Below are positions 1 to 11,589 of a DNA stretch of 36,147 nt, piece after piece (positions within the stretch are counted from its first letter, which is position 1; the number at the start of each line of letters is the position of its first letter). This DNA is from Myxococcales bacterium (GTDB lineage: Bacteria > Myxococcota_A > Bradymonadia > REDH01). The notes under the pieces were generated by a model that was given only the letters and a program-made list of their open reading frames with translations, was not told where the DNA came from and did not search any database. The stretch lies in contig CANMDT010000021.1 in the NCBI GenBank assembly GCA_947496715.1, forward strand, positions 1 to 36,147. Direction: 5' to 3'. Position numbers and translations under genes: made by a program.

Positions 1-139
1 GCCGGCCGGAGTAGCCGGCAGAGCAGCCCTGCAACACGCCGAACACCAGCAGGAGCAGCGCGAGGTGAGCCGTCACGCCTGTCCGCGCTGCTGCGCCGAA
101 CGCTCTCGGGGCCGCAGGAGCGGCGTGGCGTCGAAACAT
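1..139 (-). CDS. Lipoprotein, N-terminal fragment (cut by window edge)
   Basis: An ATG at 139 opens a frame that stays open to the left edge (46 codons visible). The N-terminus is rich in Arg and Ala and is followed by a leucine-rich hydrophobic stretch (LALLLLVFGVLQGC) ending in a lipobox-like LQGC, so the product is probably a lipid-anchored envelope protein. It begins only 13 bp after the stop of the LpoB-like gene and is probably in its operon. In enterobacteria lpoB also sits beside a small lipoprotein gene (ycfL), but I cannot say this is the same family. Function unknown. Confidence 0.6.
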   Translation of the reverse strand, partial: MFRRHAAPAAPRAFGAAARTGVTAHLALLLLVFGVLQGCSAGYSGR

Positions 140-152
140 CGTCGGCTCCCGA

Positions 153-764
153 TTACTGCTGGACGAGGGCCTTGGTGATGGCTGCCTCGTTCTGCCAGAC
201 GATGGCGCCGGTGGCGACGTCGAGGGCCTGCATGAACATGAAGTACTGCACGCGGCGGGCGTCGGCGGTCCGCTCAGCGTTGTCGACGACGCGGCCGGTG
301 ACGAAGTAGGCGACGCCGAGCTGGCGACCCATGGTCACGGCGCGGGCCTGGTCGAACTCCTTGCCCTGTTGGGTGCGGAGCTCGGCGAGGAGCTTGTCGC
401 GCAGCGCGGCCGAGACGACGGTGAACTTGCCCGAGTTGACGAGCTGGGTCTCGACCATGCCGAGGAGGGCCTGAAGCTGGGGCTCGATGTGCTCGGAGGT
501 CCAGTTCTCCATGGTCATGATGGCCGCCGTCGGGGGCTGGCCATTCTCGTCTCGGAGGTTGTTGTAGAAGCGGGACTGGACGAAGGAGTCCATGTTCTCG
601 CGGAGCGCCTGCTCGAGGTCGCGGCGGTCGAGCTTGGTGCTCATGGCCGGGTCGTCGAGGCCCTGCACATCGGAGCCGCGGACGAAGACAGGCTGCGGGT
701 GGTGGCAGCCGGTGAGGGAGGCGAGGGAGATGAGGCAGAGCGCGAAGGAGGCGAGGTGACGCAT
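153..764 (-). CDS. LpoB-like outer-membrane lipoprotein (penicillin-binding protein activator family)
   Basis: A 203-residue lipoprotein. The signal peptide ends in LASLTGC, giving a lipid-modified Cys. The body resembles the LpoB family (COG3417), whose E. coli member reaches through the periplasm to activate the synthase PBP1B. Family-like features are the D-P-A-M start of the mature domain, a region around MENWTSEHIEP, the stretch LVNSGKFTVV, and the late beta segments YFVTGRV and VATGAIVWQNEA. I chose the ATG at 764 because it is followed at once by the signal peptide and preceded by GGAGC at good spacing; the frame is open for about 35 codons further upstream. An activator role for a class A PBP is inferred from family only. 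Confidence 0.8.
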   Translation of the reverse strand: MRHLASFALCLISLASLTGCHHPQPVFVRGSDVQGLDDPAMSTKLDRRDLEQALRENMDSFVQSRFYNNLRDENGQPPTAAIMTMENWTSEHIEPQLQALLGMVETQLVNSGKFTVVSAALRDKLLAELRTQQGKEFDQARAVTMGRQLGVAYFVTGRVVDNAERTADARRVQYFMFMQALDVATGAIVWQNEAAITKALVQQ

Positions 765-877
765 AAAACAGCTCCAAGACGGCGTGGAAGAGTCGGGAAT
801 GCGGCGACCATAGCGGTAAAGGCCACCGGACGCACCCTTTGCTGACGGCGGTCTCAGCGGATTGTTCACGCGCTTTT

Positions 878-899
878 CGACGGGCTTCTTTGACCGTCG
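878..899. promoter_or_regulatory. Short inverted repeat in the divergent spacer (lpoB-like / hydrolase)
   Basis: The 189-bp spacer between the divergent genes starting at 764 and 954 holds a perfect 6-bp inverted repeat, CGACGG at 878-883 and CCGTCG at 894-899, with a 10-nt spacer. It could be an operator or a leader hairpin of the hydrolase gene. I see no convincing -35/-10 pair here. Confidence 0.25.
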
Positions 900-953
900 G
901 AAGCGGCCCGATTACGCGCTGAGCAGGTCATAACCAACCAGACGGAGCGAGCG

Positions 954-2894
954 ATGCAGGCACTGAGAAACTGGCTGGGAGTGGGCATCGTTATGCTGCT
1001 GCAGGCCTGCGCGGTTAACGGCGCAGAGGTTGACGGCGCGGGGAGCGGCGACGCGGGTCTGGATGGCTCGTCGGATGGGAGCGGCTCGGGCGCCGGCGGC
1101 GAAGCAGGCTTTGCGCAGGCCCGCTTTGAGCCGGAGGGCTCCGGCTTCTTTCGCATGCCCTGGCCGAGCGATGCGCGGCTGCGGGACGATGGCACGGTGG
1201 AGTTGGGTGACTTTCCGCGGGCCAAGGTGGGCGTGCTGTCGACCTACCGGCGCGCCATCGAGGGGGTCGTCCATGGCTTTTCGACGATGCCTGTTCTCTA
1301 TCTTCCACTGACGGCTGGTTTGTCGGGCGCGACGTTGCCATCGGCGCTGGAGACGATGTCGGCTGGGTCGCCGCTGCGGCTGATGCGGCTCGATGCGGCC
1401 GGTTGTGGTCCGGCTGTGCCGATCGAGAGCCAGATCGCGGTTCGTGATGACCTCTTCCTGCCAGTCAACACGGTGCAGGCAGCTCCGGTTCCGGGGTTCA
1501 CACTCGAGCCTGCGACAACCTATGGCGCCTGGGTGCTGCGTGATTGGGGAGGTGGCCGCCGCCTTGATGCGTCGCCAGCCTTTGCGGAGGCAATGGAGGG
1601 GAGCGGTGCCGTTGCGGCCTCGCTGTCGCGGCTCGGGCCCTGCCTTGCTGCCCAAGGGCTGACCGCCGCCGATCTCGCGGTGGCGACGGTCTTCACCACG
1701 GCCGATCCCGTCTCGGAGACCCGTGCGCTCTATGCCGCGGTGACCGATCCCGCGCAGACCGCGGAGCCTGAGGTAACCGCCTTTGCTCGGTCAGATGCAG
1801 AGAGTCGGCCTACCTACGAGGTCTGGCTGGGCAACTACCAGACGCCGATCTTCATGGAGGGGCAGACGCCCTACACGGCGGTGGGCGGCGCGATCTCGTT
1901 CGGGCAGGATGGCCGACCGGCGGTGGTCCGGTATGAGTCGGTGCCCTTTTCGATCATGTATCCTGCGGGGCAGCCCGGGCCCTTCCCTGTGCTTGTCTGG
2001 ATTGACGGAACGGGTGCTGACCAGCTCTCGCACCTGCGCTCCAAGCCGGCGCAGCGGGCGATCGAGCGGGGCTTCGCGGTAGCGAACTTTCAGCCGCAGT
2101 TTCACTCCGGGCGCTCCGGGTCGTCGGCCGACGAGGTGTTCAGCACCTTCAACTACACGAACCCGACAGCGGGTCGGAATGTGTTCCGGCAGCAGGTGGC
2201 AGACACGAGCTACTTCGTGCGTCTGCTCGAGCAGGCGTCGACGCGGCTGCCGGGGATTCCTGCGCTCGACCTCCGCCGGCTGGTCTACGGTGGTCAGTCG
2301 CAGGGGTCGGATGTGGGCGCGCTCGTGGCGGGCATCGATCCGCGCTTTGTGGCCTACGGGCTCAACGGCGTGGGCGCCTATCTGTCGATGACGATTGTGG
2401 AGCGGACAGACCCGGTTGACATCGCGCAGCTGATCCAAGGCCTGGTTGGAACGCAGTCGGAGCTCGACCGATTCCACCCGATTGTGCAGCTGGCGCAGCT
2501 CGGCGCAGACGTGGTGGACCCGCACAACTATGCGCGCTGGTGGCGAGGTTGGCAGGCTCATCCTGCGGGCACGAGCGTCTACATGACCAACGGTTATCTC
2601 GACCATACCACGCCATGGGTGTCGATGAACTCGCTGCTCATCGCGGGCGATGGCGTCCCGATCTCGCCTGCGGGTTGGGACTTCGACCCGTCGCGGGTCT
2701 GGCAGACGCTGGAGGGTTCGCTGCCGATGAGCGGAGAGCGGCCTGGCCAGGATGGCACGCCGCAGACCATCGCCATGTATATGGACGGCGCAACCGGCCA
2801 CTACACGATATACGACAAGGCGCCCGTGATGGCCTCGATGGCCGACTTCTGGCTGTCGGCGCTGAGCGGCACGCCGACGATTCCGGACTTCTAG
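954..2894 (+). CDS. Lipid-anchored alpha/beta-hydrolase family protein
   Basis: A 646-residue protein with a lipoprotein signal peptide (LLQAC, Cys19) followed by a Gly/Ser/Asp-rich linker (about 20-55) of the kind seen in myxobacterial surface lipoproteins. The C-terminal half looks like an alpha/beta-hydrolase: a strand FPVLVWIDGTG in the oxyanion-loop position, a nucleophile elbow GGQSQGS with candidate Ser449, a candidate acid Asp550 in GYLDHTTP, and a candidate His616 in GATGHYT near the C-terminus. A secreted esterase or lipase acting at the cell surface is plausible; the substrate is unknown. GGAG lies 6 nt before the ATG. Its TAG stop overlaps the stop of the convergent TsaC gene through CTAG. 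The triad assignment is by motif and spacing only. Confidence 0.7.
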   Translation: MQALRNWLGVGIVMLLQACAVNGAEVDGAGSGDAGLDGSSDGSGSGAGGEAGFAQARFEPEGSGFFRMPWPSDARLRDDGTVELGDFPRAKVGVLSTYRRAIEGVVHGFSTMPVLYLPLTAGLSGATLPSALETMSAGSPLRLMRLDAAGCGPAVPIESQIAVRDDLFLPVNTVQAAPVPGFTLEPATTYGAWVLRDWGGGRRLDASPAFAEAMEGSGAVAASLSRLGPCLAAQGLTAADLAVATVFTTADPVSETRALYAAVTDPAQTAEPEVTAFARSDAESRPTYEVWLGNYQTPIFMEGQTPYTAVGGAISFGQDGRPAVVRYESVPFSIMYPAGQPGPFPVLVWIDGTGADQLSHLRSKPAQRAIERGFAVANFQPQFHSGRSGSSADEVFSTFNYTNPTAGRNVFRQQVADTSYFVRLLEQASTRLPGIPALDLRRLVYGGQSQGSDVGALVAGIDPRFVAYGLNGVGAYLSMTIVERTDPVDIAQLIQGLVGTQSELDRFHPIVQLAQLGADVVDPHNYARWWRGWQAHPAGTSVYMTNGYLDHTTPWVSMNSLLIAGDGVPISPAGWDFDPSRVWQTLEGSLPMSGERPGQDGTPQTIAMYMDGATGHYTIYDKAPVMASMADFWLSALSGTPTIPDF

Positions 2895-3864
2895 GCGCGG
2901 ACGGCAGCGCGTCGGAGGCGGTCGTTGATGGCGCGGCCGAGGCCGTGGTCGTCGCAGGTGAGGATGCGGAGCTCCGAGGCGCCCGAGGCGTCGGCTTCGC
3001 GGAGCGCGGCGAAGAGGGCTGCGGCCGCCTGCGTGAGGCTGCCGTTTGGTGACAGCGCTCGTGCCGAGAGGTTGCCCGTGCGTTGGGCAGCGGGGACGGG
3101 GCCGGCGACAACGAGGAGGGCGGCGGTCGACGAGGGGGCTGGAAGTCTGCCTGCACTGTCGAACAGGCGGAGCGGGTTGCGGGTTGCGTAGTGGCGCGCG
3201 AGTTGGCCGGGCGCGAGCGGTCGTTCGAGGATGCGGGCGCCTTCGCCGACATCGCCGCAGAGCGCGGCGATCTGCTCTCGGGTGATGGCGCCGTGCCGGA
3301 GGATGATGGGCCGGTCTGCATCGAAGGCGACCACGGTGCTCTCGAGGCCGTGGGTGCAGAGACCGCCGTCGATGACGGCATCGATGCGGCCGTCGAGGCC
3401 GTCGAGGACATGCGCTGCAGAGGTAGGTGAGACAAAGCCAAAGAGGTTGGCGCTGGGGGCGGCGAGGGGCAGGCCGACACGCTCGAGGAGCTGTCGCGCG
3501 ACGGGATGGGCCGGGACGCGGAGTCCGACCGTGGGCAGTTCCGCGGCGACGATGTCGGGTATGGTTGCGGCGCGCGGCAGCACCAGCGTGAGCGGCCCCG
3601 GCCAGAAGGTTGCAGCGAGGAGGCGCGCGGCTTCGGATACCGAGGTTGCGAAGGCAAACGCCTGGTCTGCAGAGGGCAGGTGGACAATGAGCGGGTCGAA
3701 GGAGGGGCGCCGCTTGGCCTCGAAGATACGTGCGACAGCGATAGGGTCGAGGGCGTTCGCAGCGAGCCCGTAGACCGTTTCGGTGGGCATGGCGACGAGC
3801 CCTCCGCTGCGCAGGATAGCGGCGGCTTCGTCGAGGCCCTGTTGGTCGGGTCCGAGGCGGCGTG

Positions 3865-3868
<4 letters not shown>
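2891..3868 (-). CDS. L-threonylcarbamoyladenylate synthase (Sua5/TsaC/YwlC family)
   Basis: This enzyme makes threonylcarbamoyl-AMP from threonine, bicarbonate and ATP, the first step of t6A formation at position 37 of ANN-decoding tRNAs. The 325-residue length fits the long Sua5 form rather than the short TsaC form. Visible motifs are PTETVYGLA (28-36), KRRPSFDPLIVHL, a TFWPGPLTLVL block, APSANLFGFVSPT, the ESTVV strand, and the linker to a C-terminal Sua5 domain (APGQLARHYATRNPLRLF). The usual Asn before PLIVH is Asp here. The ATG at 3868 overlaps the kinase stop in an ATGA, so the gene is translationally coupled to the kinase. Confidence 0.93.
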
Positions 3869-7479
<3,611 letters not shown>

Positions 7480-7539
7480 GCAGGTGAGGCCCGATAGATT
7501 CGGGATCTCGCCGGGGCAACAATCGGCCGCCAATGGGGC

Positions 7540-7781
7540 TCAGCCTCGCCGGCCAAGGAAGGGGAGGCGAAGCTTCACGAAGCCGCTGTAGGAGAGGGCG
7601 AGGAGGGCGGTGACGGGAGGTCCCCGCGCGATAGCGCGAGCCCCGTCTGGGTGGTGACACCGGAGATGTGAGAGATCGCCTCGTGGCTGAAGCCCATGAG
7701 CCCTACGGCGTTGATGAGGCGGGCGTTCCAAGCGAGCAGTCCGGCCCCCCATCCTATCCACGCTGGCATTCGGTTGATCAC
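7540..7781 (-). pseudogene. Truncated, frameshifted N-terminal fragment of a DUF1275 (YoaK-like) membrane protein gene
   Basis: A GTG at 7781 opens a frame beginning MINRMPAWIGWG and continuing through LINAVGLMGF, HEAISHISG and LALSRGD. This is how proteobacterial DUF1275 proteins start (first membrane helix, then a conserved His/Ser/Gly loop). After about 54 codons the match ends. The same frame becomes Pro/Ser-rich and stops, while the neighbouring frame continues with a hydrophobic VTALLALSYSGFV before stopping at 7540. Family members are roughly 200-250 residues, so most of the gene is missing. The family match is from memory of its N-terminal pattern. Confidence 0.45.
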
Positions 7782-7886
7782 GGGAGAGGGTCCTCAGCAT
7801 GGAGTCGGGCTAATCTTGCTGGGCCGGCCGCCGGCCGAAAAATCGCAGGCGCTGGTCGGGCGTTGTGCGCCACTGCACGGGTCGCA

Positions 7887-7914
7887 TTGACCGCGTCCCG
7901 AAACGAGGTACAAC
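7887..7914 (+). promoter_or_regulatory. Candidate sigma70-type promoter of the ATP-grasp operon
   Basis: TTGACC at 7887-7892 and TACAAC at 7909-7914 are 16 bp apart, about 60 bp before the ATG at 7976. The match is 5/6 to the -35 and 4/6 to the -10 consensus. The 496-bp stretch from 7480 to 7975 holds nothing else that I can identify except the DUF1275 fragment. Confidence 0.4.
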
Positions 7915-7975
7915 GCCATCCCTGTTGAGTGAAGAGCGGGCGAGTCGACCGCCGTGCAGCCGGGGCCAAGAGAAC

Positions 7976-10042
7976 ATGCGGATCGCGCTGACCTACAACT
8001 TGCAGATTCAGGCCACCGAAGAAGAGGCGGAGTTCGACCATCCCGAGACGATCGAGGCGCTCTCCGAGGCGCTCCGGCGGCTTGGCCATGATGTCGAGAC
8101 GGTGGAGGTCGGCGGCCCTGCCTCGCGCCTCGTCGCACGGCTCGAGGCACTCAATCCCGACATGGTCTTCAACATCGCAGAGGGGCGCAACGAGCGCTTC
8201 CGCGTCGGCTTCTACCCGGGCCTCTTCTCGCAGCTCGGCATCCCCTTCACGGGCTCCGATGCCCATGTCTGCACGCTCGCCCTCGACAAGCGCCTCACCA
8301 AGCTTGCTTGCGCCCACGTGGGAGTGCCGACGCCGCGCTGGTCCTTCGTGGACGACCTCTCCACCTGGACACCGCCGGCCTTCGACTATCCCGTCATCGT
8401 GAAGCCGAACTTCGAGGGCAGCTCGAAGGGCATCACGGAGGAGTCGGTCGTCGAAGAGCCGGGGCTGTTGCTGGCCCGCGTGGCAGAGACGCTCCGGCGC
8501 TATCCGCACGGCGTGTTGGTGGAGGAGTATGTCTCGGGCAAGGATGTCTTTGTCGACTTCCTCGAGCGCTCCTCGCCGACCACGGGCGGTGTGCTGCCGG
8601 TGGGCGAGTATCAGTATGCGCCCGCCGTGGCAGAGCGCCGCCGCCACCTCTTCTACGACTACGACCTCAAGCACCACCACCCGGGCGCGGTGACGGCCCG
8701 TGTGCCTGCCCAGCTCCCTGCTTCGGTCGAGGCGGCGGTGCTCCGCAACGCCCGCATCGCCTTCGATGCGCTTCGCGTGCGTGACTTCGGCCGCATCGAC
8801 TTCCGCGTCACAGACAGCGGCGGCGTCTATCTGATCGATGTGGATCCGCTGCCCAGCCTGCGCCCCGGCTCTGACCTCTATGTCTCGGCCGCGCAGGTGG
8901 GGCTTGGAGCCGTCGAGGCGGTTCTCGATGCCATCCTCCGGAGCGCTGCCACCCGCCAGGGCCTTGCCTGGCCCGTGCCGCGCCGGACTGGCAAGCGGCC
9001 GCTCCGCGTCGGCTTCACCTTCAACCTCAAGCGCTCTGCGCCGCAGGCTGCCGGCGACTACGACGCTGAGGCGGAGTATGACTCCCCGAAGACCATCGCG
9101 GCCATCCACGACGCCATCGCCTCTTACGGCCACGAGGTTATCGACCTCGAGGCAACGCCGGAGCTGCCGAGCCTGCTCGCGGTCGCCAACGTTGACGTGG
9201 TCTTCAACGTTGCTGAAGGGCTCCGCGGCCGCAACCGCGAGTCGCAGGTGCCGGCGCTGCTCGAACTCCTCGACATCCCCTATACCGGCTCCGACCCGGC
9301 GACCCTCTCCATCACGCTCGACAAGGTGCTCGCCAAGCGCGTTGTGCGGCAGCACGGTATCTCCACGCCAAACTTCGTGGTTATGGAGACCGGCAAAGAG
9401 AAACTGCCCAAGGACCTCCGCTTCCCCGTCATCGTCAAGCCGGCTGCAGAGGGGAGCAGCAAGGGCGTCTTCGCCTCCAGCGTCGTCACCAACGAGGCCG
9501 ACCTGCGTACCACCGCCCGCGAGCTTGCGACCCGCTACGGCCACCCTGCGCTCGTGGAGGAGTTCCTCACCGGCCGCGAGTTCACCGTCGCGCTCCTCGG
9601 CGAGACCCGTCCGAAGGCGCTTCCGGCCATGGAGATCGTCTTCATCAACCCCGATGAGGCCTTCCCCGTCTACACCTTTGAAGACAAACTCGAATGGTCC
9701 AAACGGCTCCGTTACGACTGCCCCGCGCAGGTTGATCCGGCACTCGGCCGCGAGATCGAGCGGGTGGCAAAGGAGGCCTTCGCTGCGCTTGGTTGCCGCG
9801 ATGTTGCACGCATCGACCTGCGGCTCGACGCCGACGGACGGGTCAATTTTATCGAGTGCAACCCGCTCCCTGGGCTCACGCCGGGCTGGTCCGATCTCTG
9901 TCTCATCTCAACGGCCGCGGGGCTCACCTATCGCGACCTCATCGGAGAGATCCTGGCGCCTGCCATCCGCCGTCACCGTGAGCGCCAGCGCGAGCGAAAG
10001 GCCGAGCTGGCGAAGGCGCGCGGAACCCTCGGGCAGCGATGA
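7976..10042 (+). CDS. Tandem ATP-grasp protein (two D-Ala-D-Ala-ligase-like domains)
   Basis: A 688-residue fusion of two full-length D-alanine-D-alanine-ligase-like units, about 1-340 and 343-688. Each begins with a Rossmann-like strand (MRIALTYNL; LRVGFTFNL), then DMVFNIAEG or DVVFNVAEG, PFTGSD or PYTGSD, LDKRLTK or LDKVLAK, and the ATP-binding loop PVIVKPNFEGSSKG or PVIVKPAAEGSSKG. The C-terminal unit ends with the metal-binding ECNPLPG (Glu627, Asn629). In the N-terminal unit this is DVDPLPS (Asp288, Asp290), so its chemistry may be altered. Such enzymes make an acyl-phosphate and join it to an amine. I chose the ATG at 7976 because the domain begins there and AAGAGA precedes it. It overlaps the next ATP-grasp gene (ATGA). 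The product is unknown; this is unlikely to be the housekeeping Ddl. Confidence 0.88.
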   Translation: MRIALTYNLQIQATEEEAEFDHPETIEALSEALRRLGHDVETVEVGGPASRLVARLEALNPDMVFNIAEGRNERFRVGFYPGLFSQLGIPFTGSDAHVCTLALDKRLTKLACAHVGVPTPRWSFVDDLSTWTPPAFDYPVIVKPNFEGSSKGITEESVVEEPGLLLARVAETLRRYPHGVLVEEYVSGKDVFVDFLERSSPTTGGVLPVGEYQYAPAVAERRRHLFYDYDLKHHHPGAVTARVPAQLPASVEAAVLRNARIAFDALRVRDFGRIDFRVTDSGGVYLIDVDPLPSLRPGSDLYVSAAQVGLGAVEAVLDAILRSAATRQGLAWPVPRRTGKRPLRVGFTFNLKRSAPQAAGDYDAEAEYDSPKTIAAIHDAIASYGHEVIDLEATPELPSLLAVANVDVVFNVAEGLRGRNRESQVPALLELLDIPYTGSDPATLSITLDKVLAKRVVRQHGISTPNFVVMETGKEKLPKDLRFPVIVKPAAEGSSKGVFASSVVTNEADLRTTARELATRYGHPALVEEFLTGREFTVALLGETRPKALPAMEIVFINPDEAFPVYTFEDKLEWSKRLRYDCPAQVDPALGREIERVAKEAFAALGCRDVARIDLRLDADGRVNFIECNPLPGLTPGWSDLCLISTAAGLTYRDLIGEILAPAIRRHRERQRERKAELAKARGTLGQR

Positions 10043-11085
10043 TGGCGCGGCCTCAACCGCACGCCGGCCGCCGCTGCGTCGTGCTCCACAACAACGACTA
10101 TCTCGATGCGGGTAGGGAGGCATCCGAGGAGCTCCTCCGTTCACTCGATGCCGATGCTGAGGTGGCGCAGACGGCAGAAGCCGTGCGCGCTGCGTTGTCG
10201 GAGCGCGGATGGTCGGTGAGCATCGTCACTGTCTCCGACTCGGTCGCGGCGCTCGGCGAATTGCTCGCGCCCTTCGCGCCAGAGGTTGTCTTCAATCTGG
10301 TCGAGTCGCTTGGTGGCGACTCCACGCGGGAGCGCGAGGCGCCGGCTGCGCTGGAGTTGCTCGGGCTGCCCTTCACGGGTGCGGGGTCGAGGGCGCTGGA
10401 GATTGCCTATGCGAAGGAGGCCGTACGGAGCCGTCTGCAGGCCGCCGACGTGAGCATCGCTGCGGGTTCGGTGCTGAGGCCCGACGAGGCCTTGGAAGAG
10501 CTGCCGCGCGACTATCCGCTGTTTGTAAAACCGGCGCAGACCCACGCCTCGATCGGCATTGATCAGGCCTCCATCGTGCACGACCATGCAGCTCTCGCGG
10601 CTCGGGTCATCTGGCTCCGGCAGACCATCGGAGGCCCCATCCTGCTCGAGGCCTATCTGCCCGGCGACGAGATAAATGTGGCCGTGCTGCCGGCGCCCGA
10701 TCGTGCAATCACCATCCCCACCCGCATCGACTTCTCCGGCTTCCCTGAGGGCTACGCGCCCATCGTGACCTACGACTGCAAGTGGAACGAAGAGTCACCG
10801 GAGTATGTCGCGTTGAGCCGCCCTGTTGCCCATCTCCTTGCGCCGGAGCTGCTCGCCGAACTCGACCGTCAGGCCCGCGCCGCGCTCGCCGCCATCGGCT
10901 CCACCTCCTATGCTCGCGTCGACCTGCGGCTCGGCGCAGACGGGCTGCCCCGCGTCATCGACCTGAACCCCAACTGCGACCTCCACCCGGAGGCCGGAAT
11001 GGCCATCGCGGCGGCCTCGGCAGGCCTCTCCTATGCCGACCTGATCGAGACCATCGCCCTTGCTGCCATGGGAGCCGACAGATGA
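10039..11085 (+). CDS. Single ATP-grasp (D-Ala-D-Ala-ligase-like) protein
   Basis: A 348-residue ATP-grasp enzyme of the same superfamily as the preceding protein but clearly diverged. It shows EVVFNLVESLGG, the PFTGAGS block, DYPLFVKPAQTHASIGI in the ATP-loop position, LLEAYLPGDEINVAVL, and a metal-site motif DLNPNC where the usual motif is E-x-N-P. The glycine-rich loop seen as GSSKG in its neighbour is HASIG here. The tandem ATG at 10039/10042 overlaps the upstream stop, and its own stop overlaps the GNAT start, so the three products are probably made together. It may add a third residue to a peptide or use a different acceptor; this is inference. Confidence 0.85.
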   Translation: MMARPQPHAGRRCVVLHNNDYLDAGREASEELLRSLDADAEVAQTAEAVRAALSERGWSVSIVTVSDSVAALGELLAPFAPEVVFNLVESLGGDSTREREAPAALELLGLPFTGAGSRALEIAYAKEAVRSRLQAADVSIAAGSVLRPDEALEELPRDYPLFVKPAQTHASIGIDQASIVHDHAALAARVIWLRQTIGGPILLEAYLPGDEINVAVLPAPDRAITIPTRIDFSGFPEGYAPIVTYDCKWNEESPEYVALSRPVAHLLAPELLAELDRQARAALAAIGSTSYARVDLRLGADGLPRVIDLNPNCDLHPEAGMAIAAASAGLSYADLIETIALAAMGADR

Positions 11086-11576
11086 AGATCCGCACCATCG
11101 ATGCCGCCGACCGGGCGCCGCTGCAGGAGCTCTTGCAGCGCATCGAGAACTTCACCGCAGAAGAGGTCGCGGTCGCGCTTGAACTCATCGACGGCGCCAT
11201 CGGAGACCCCGTGACGACGGGCTACTTCGTGAAGGTCATCACGTTGTCAGATGACGGGGCCGAGAGGCTCGCCGGCTACATCTGCTGGGGGCCCACGCCG
11301 ATGACCGCGCGCACCTTCGACCTCTACTGGATCGCGGTCGATGGCGCTGCCCGTGGCAAGGGTCTCGGACGTGCCCTCATCCTCGATCTCGAAGAGCAGC
11401 TCTGGGCAGAGGGCGGCGCCAATCTCCGCCTCGAGACCTCCTCCAAGGAGAGCTACGGAAAGACGCTGCAGTTTTACCTCGACCTCGGCTTCGAGGTCTC
11501 CGCGAACCTCGCCGACTTCTATGCCCCCGGCGACGCGCTCATCATCCTCTACAAGCAGATTCCGGCCGCCCCGTAG
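11082..11576 (+). CDS. GNAT-family N-acetyltransferase
   Basis: A 164-residue acyl-CoA-dependent N-acyltransferase. The acetyl-CoA pyrophosphate-binding motif A is ARGKGLGRALI (90-100), preceded by the beta4 strand DLYWIAVD and followed by LRLETSSKESYGKTLQFYLDLGF, where the YGKTLQFYLDLGF part is the typical end-of-fold helix and strand. The ATG at 11082 overlaps the upstream ATP-grasp stop (ATGA), placing it third in the operon. GNAT enzymes beside ATP-grasp ligases have been discussed as peptide-modifying or peptide-forming partners in comparative genomics of amidoligases. Here it could cap an amine of the ligase product. The substrate is unknown. Confidence 0.87.
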   Translation: MKIRTIDAADRAPLQELLQRIENFTAEEVAVALELIDGAIGDPVTTGYFVKVITLSDDGAERLAGYICWGPTPMTARTFDLYWIAVDGAARGKGLGRALILDLEEQLWAEGGANLRLETSSKESYGKTLQFYLDLGFEVSANLADFYAPGDALIILYKQIPAAP

Positions 11577-11589
11577 CGCGGCGCGCCTG

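Noticed and set aside
369-845. Long open frames opposite the LpoB-like gene and most other genes
   Set aside because: High third-position GC keeps antisense frames open; composition is Arg/Ala/Gly-biased with no family features.
7778-9544. 588-codon open frame antisense to the tandem ATP-grasp gene
   Set aside because: It is the mirror of a clear two-domain enzyme and has no recognisable domain.
7976-10042. Housekeeping D-alanine-D-alanine ligase
   Set aside because: Two fused units, altered metal ligands in one, and an operon with a third ATP-grasp and a GNAT instead of mur or fts genes.
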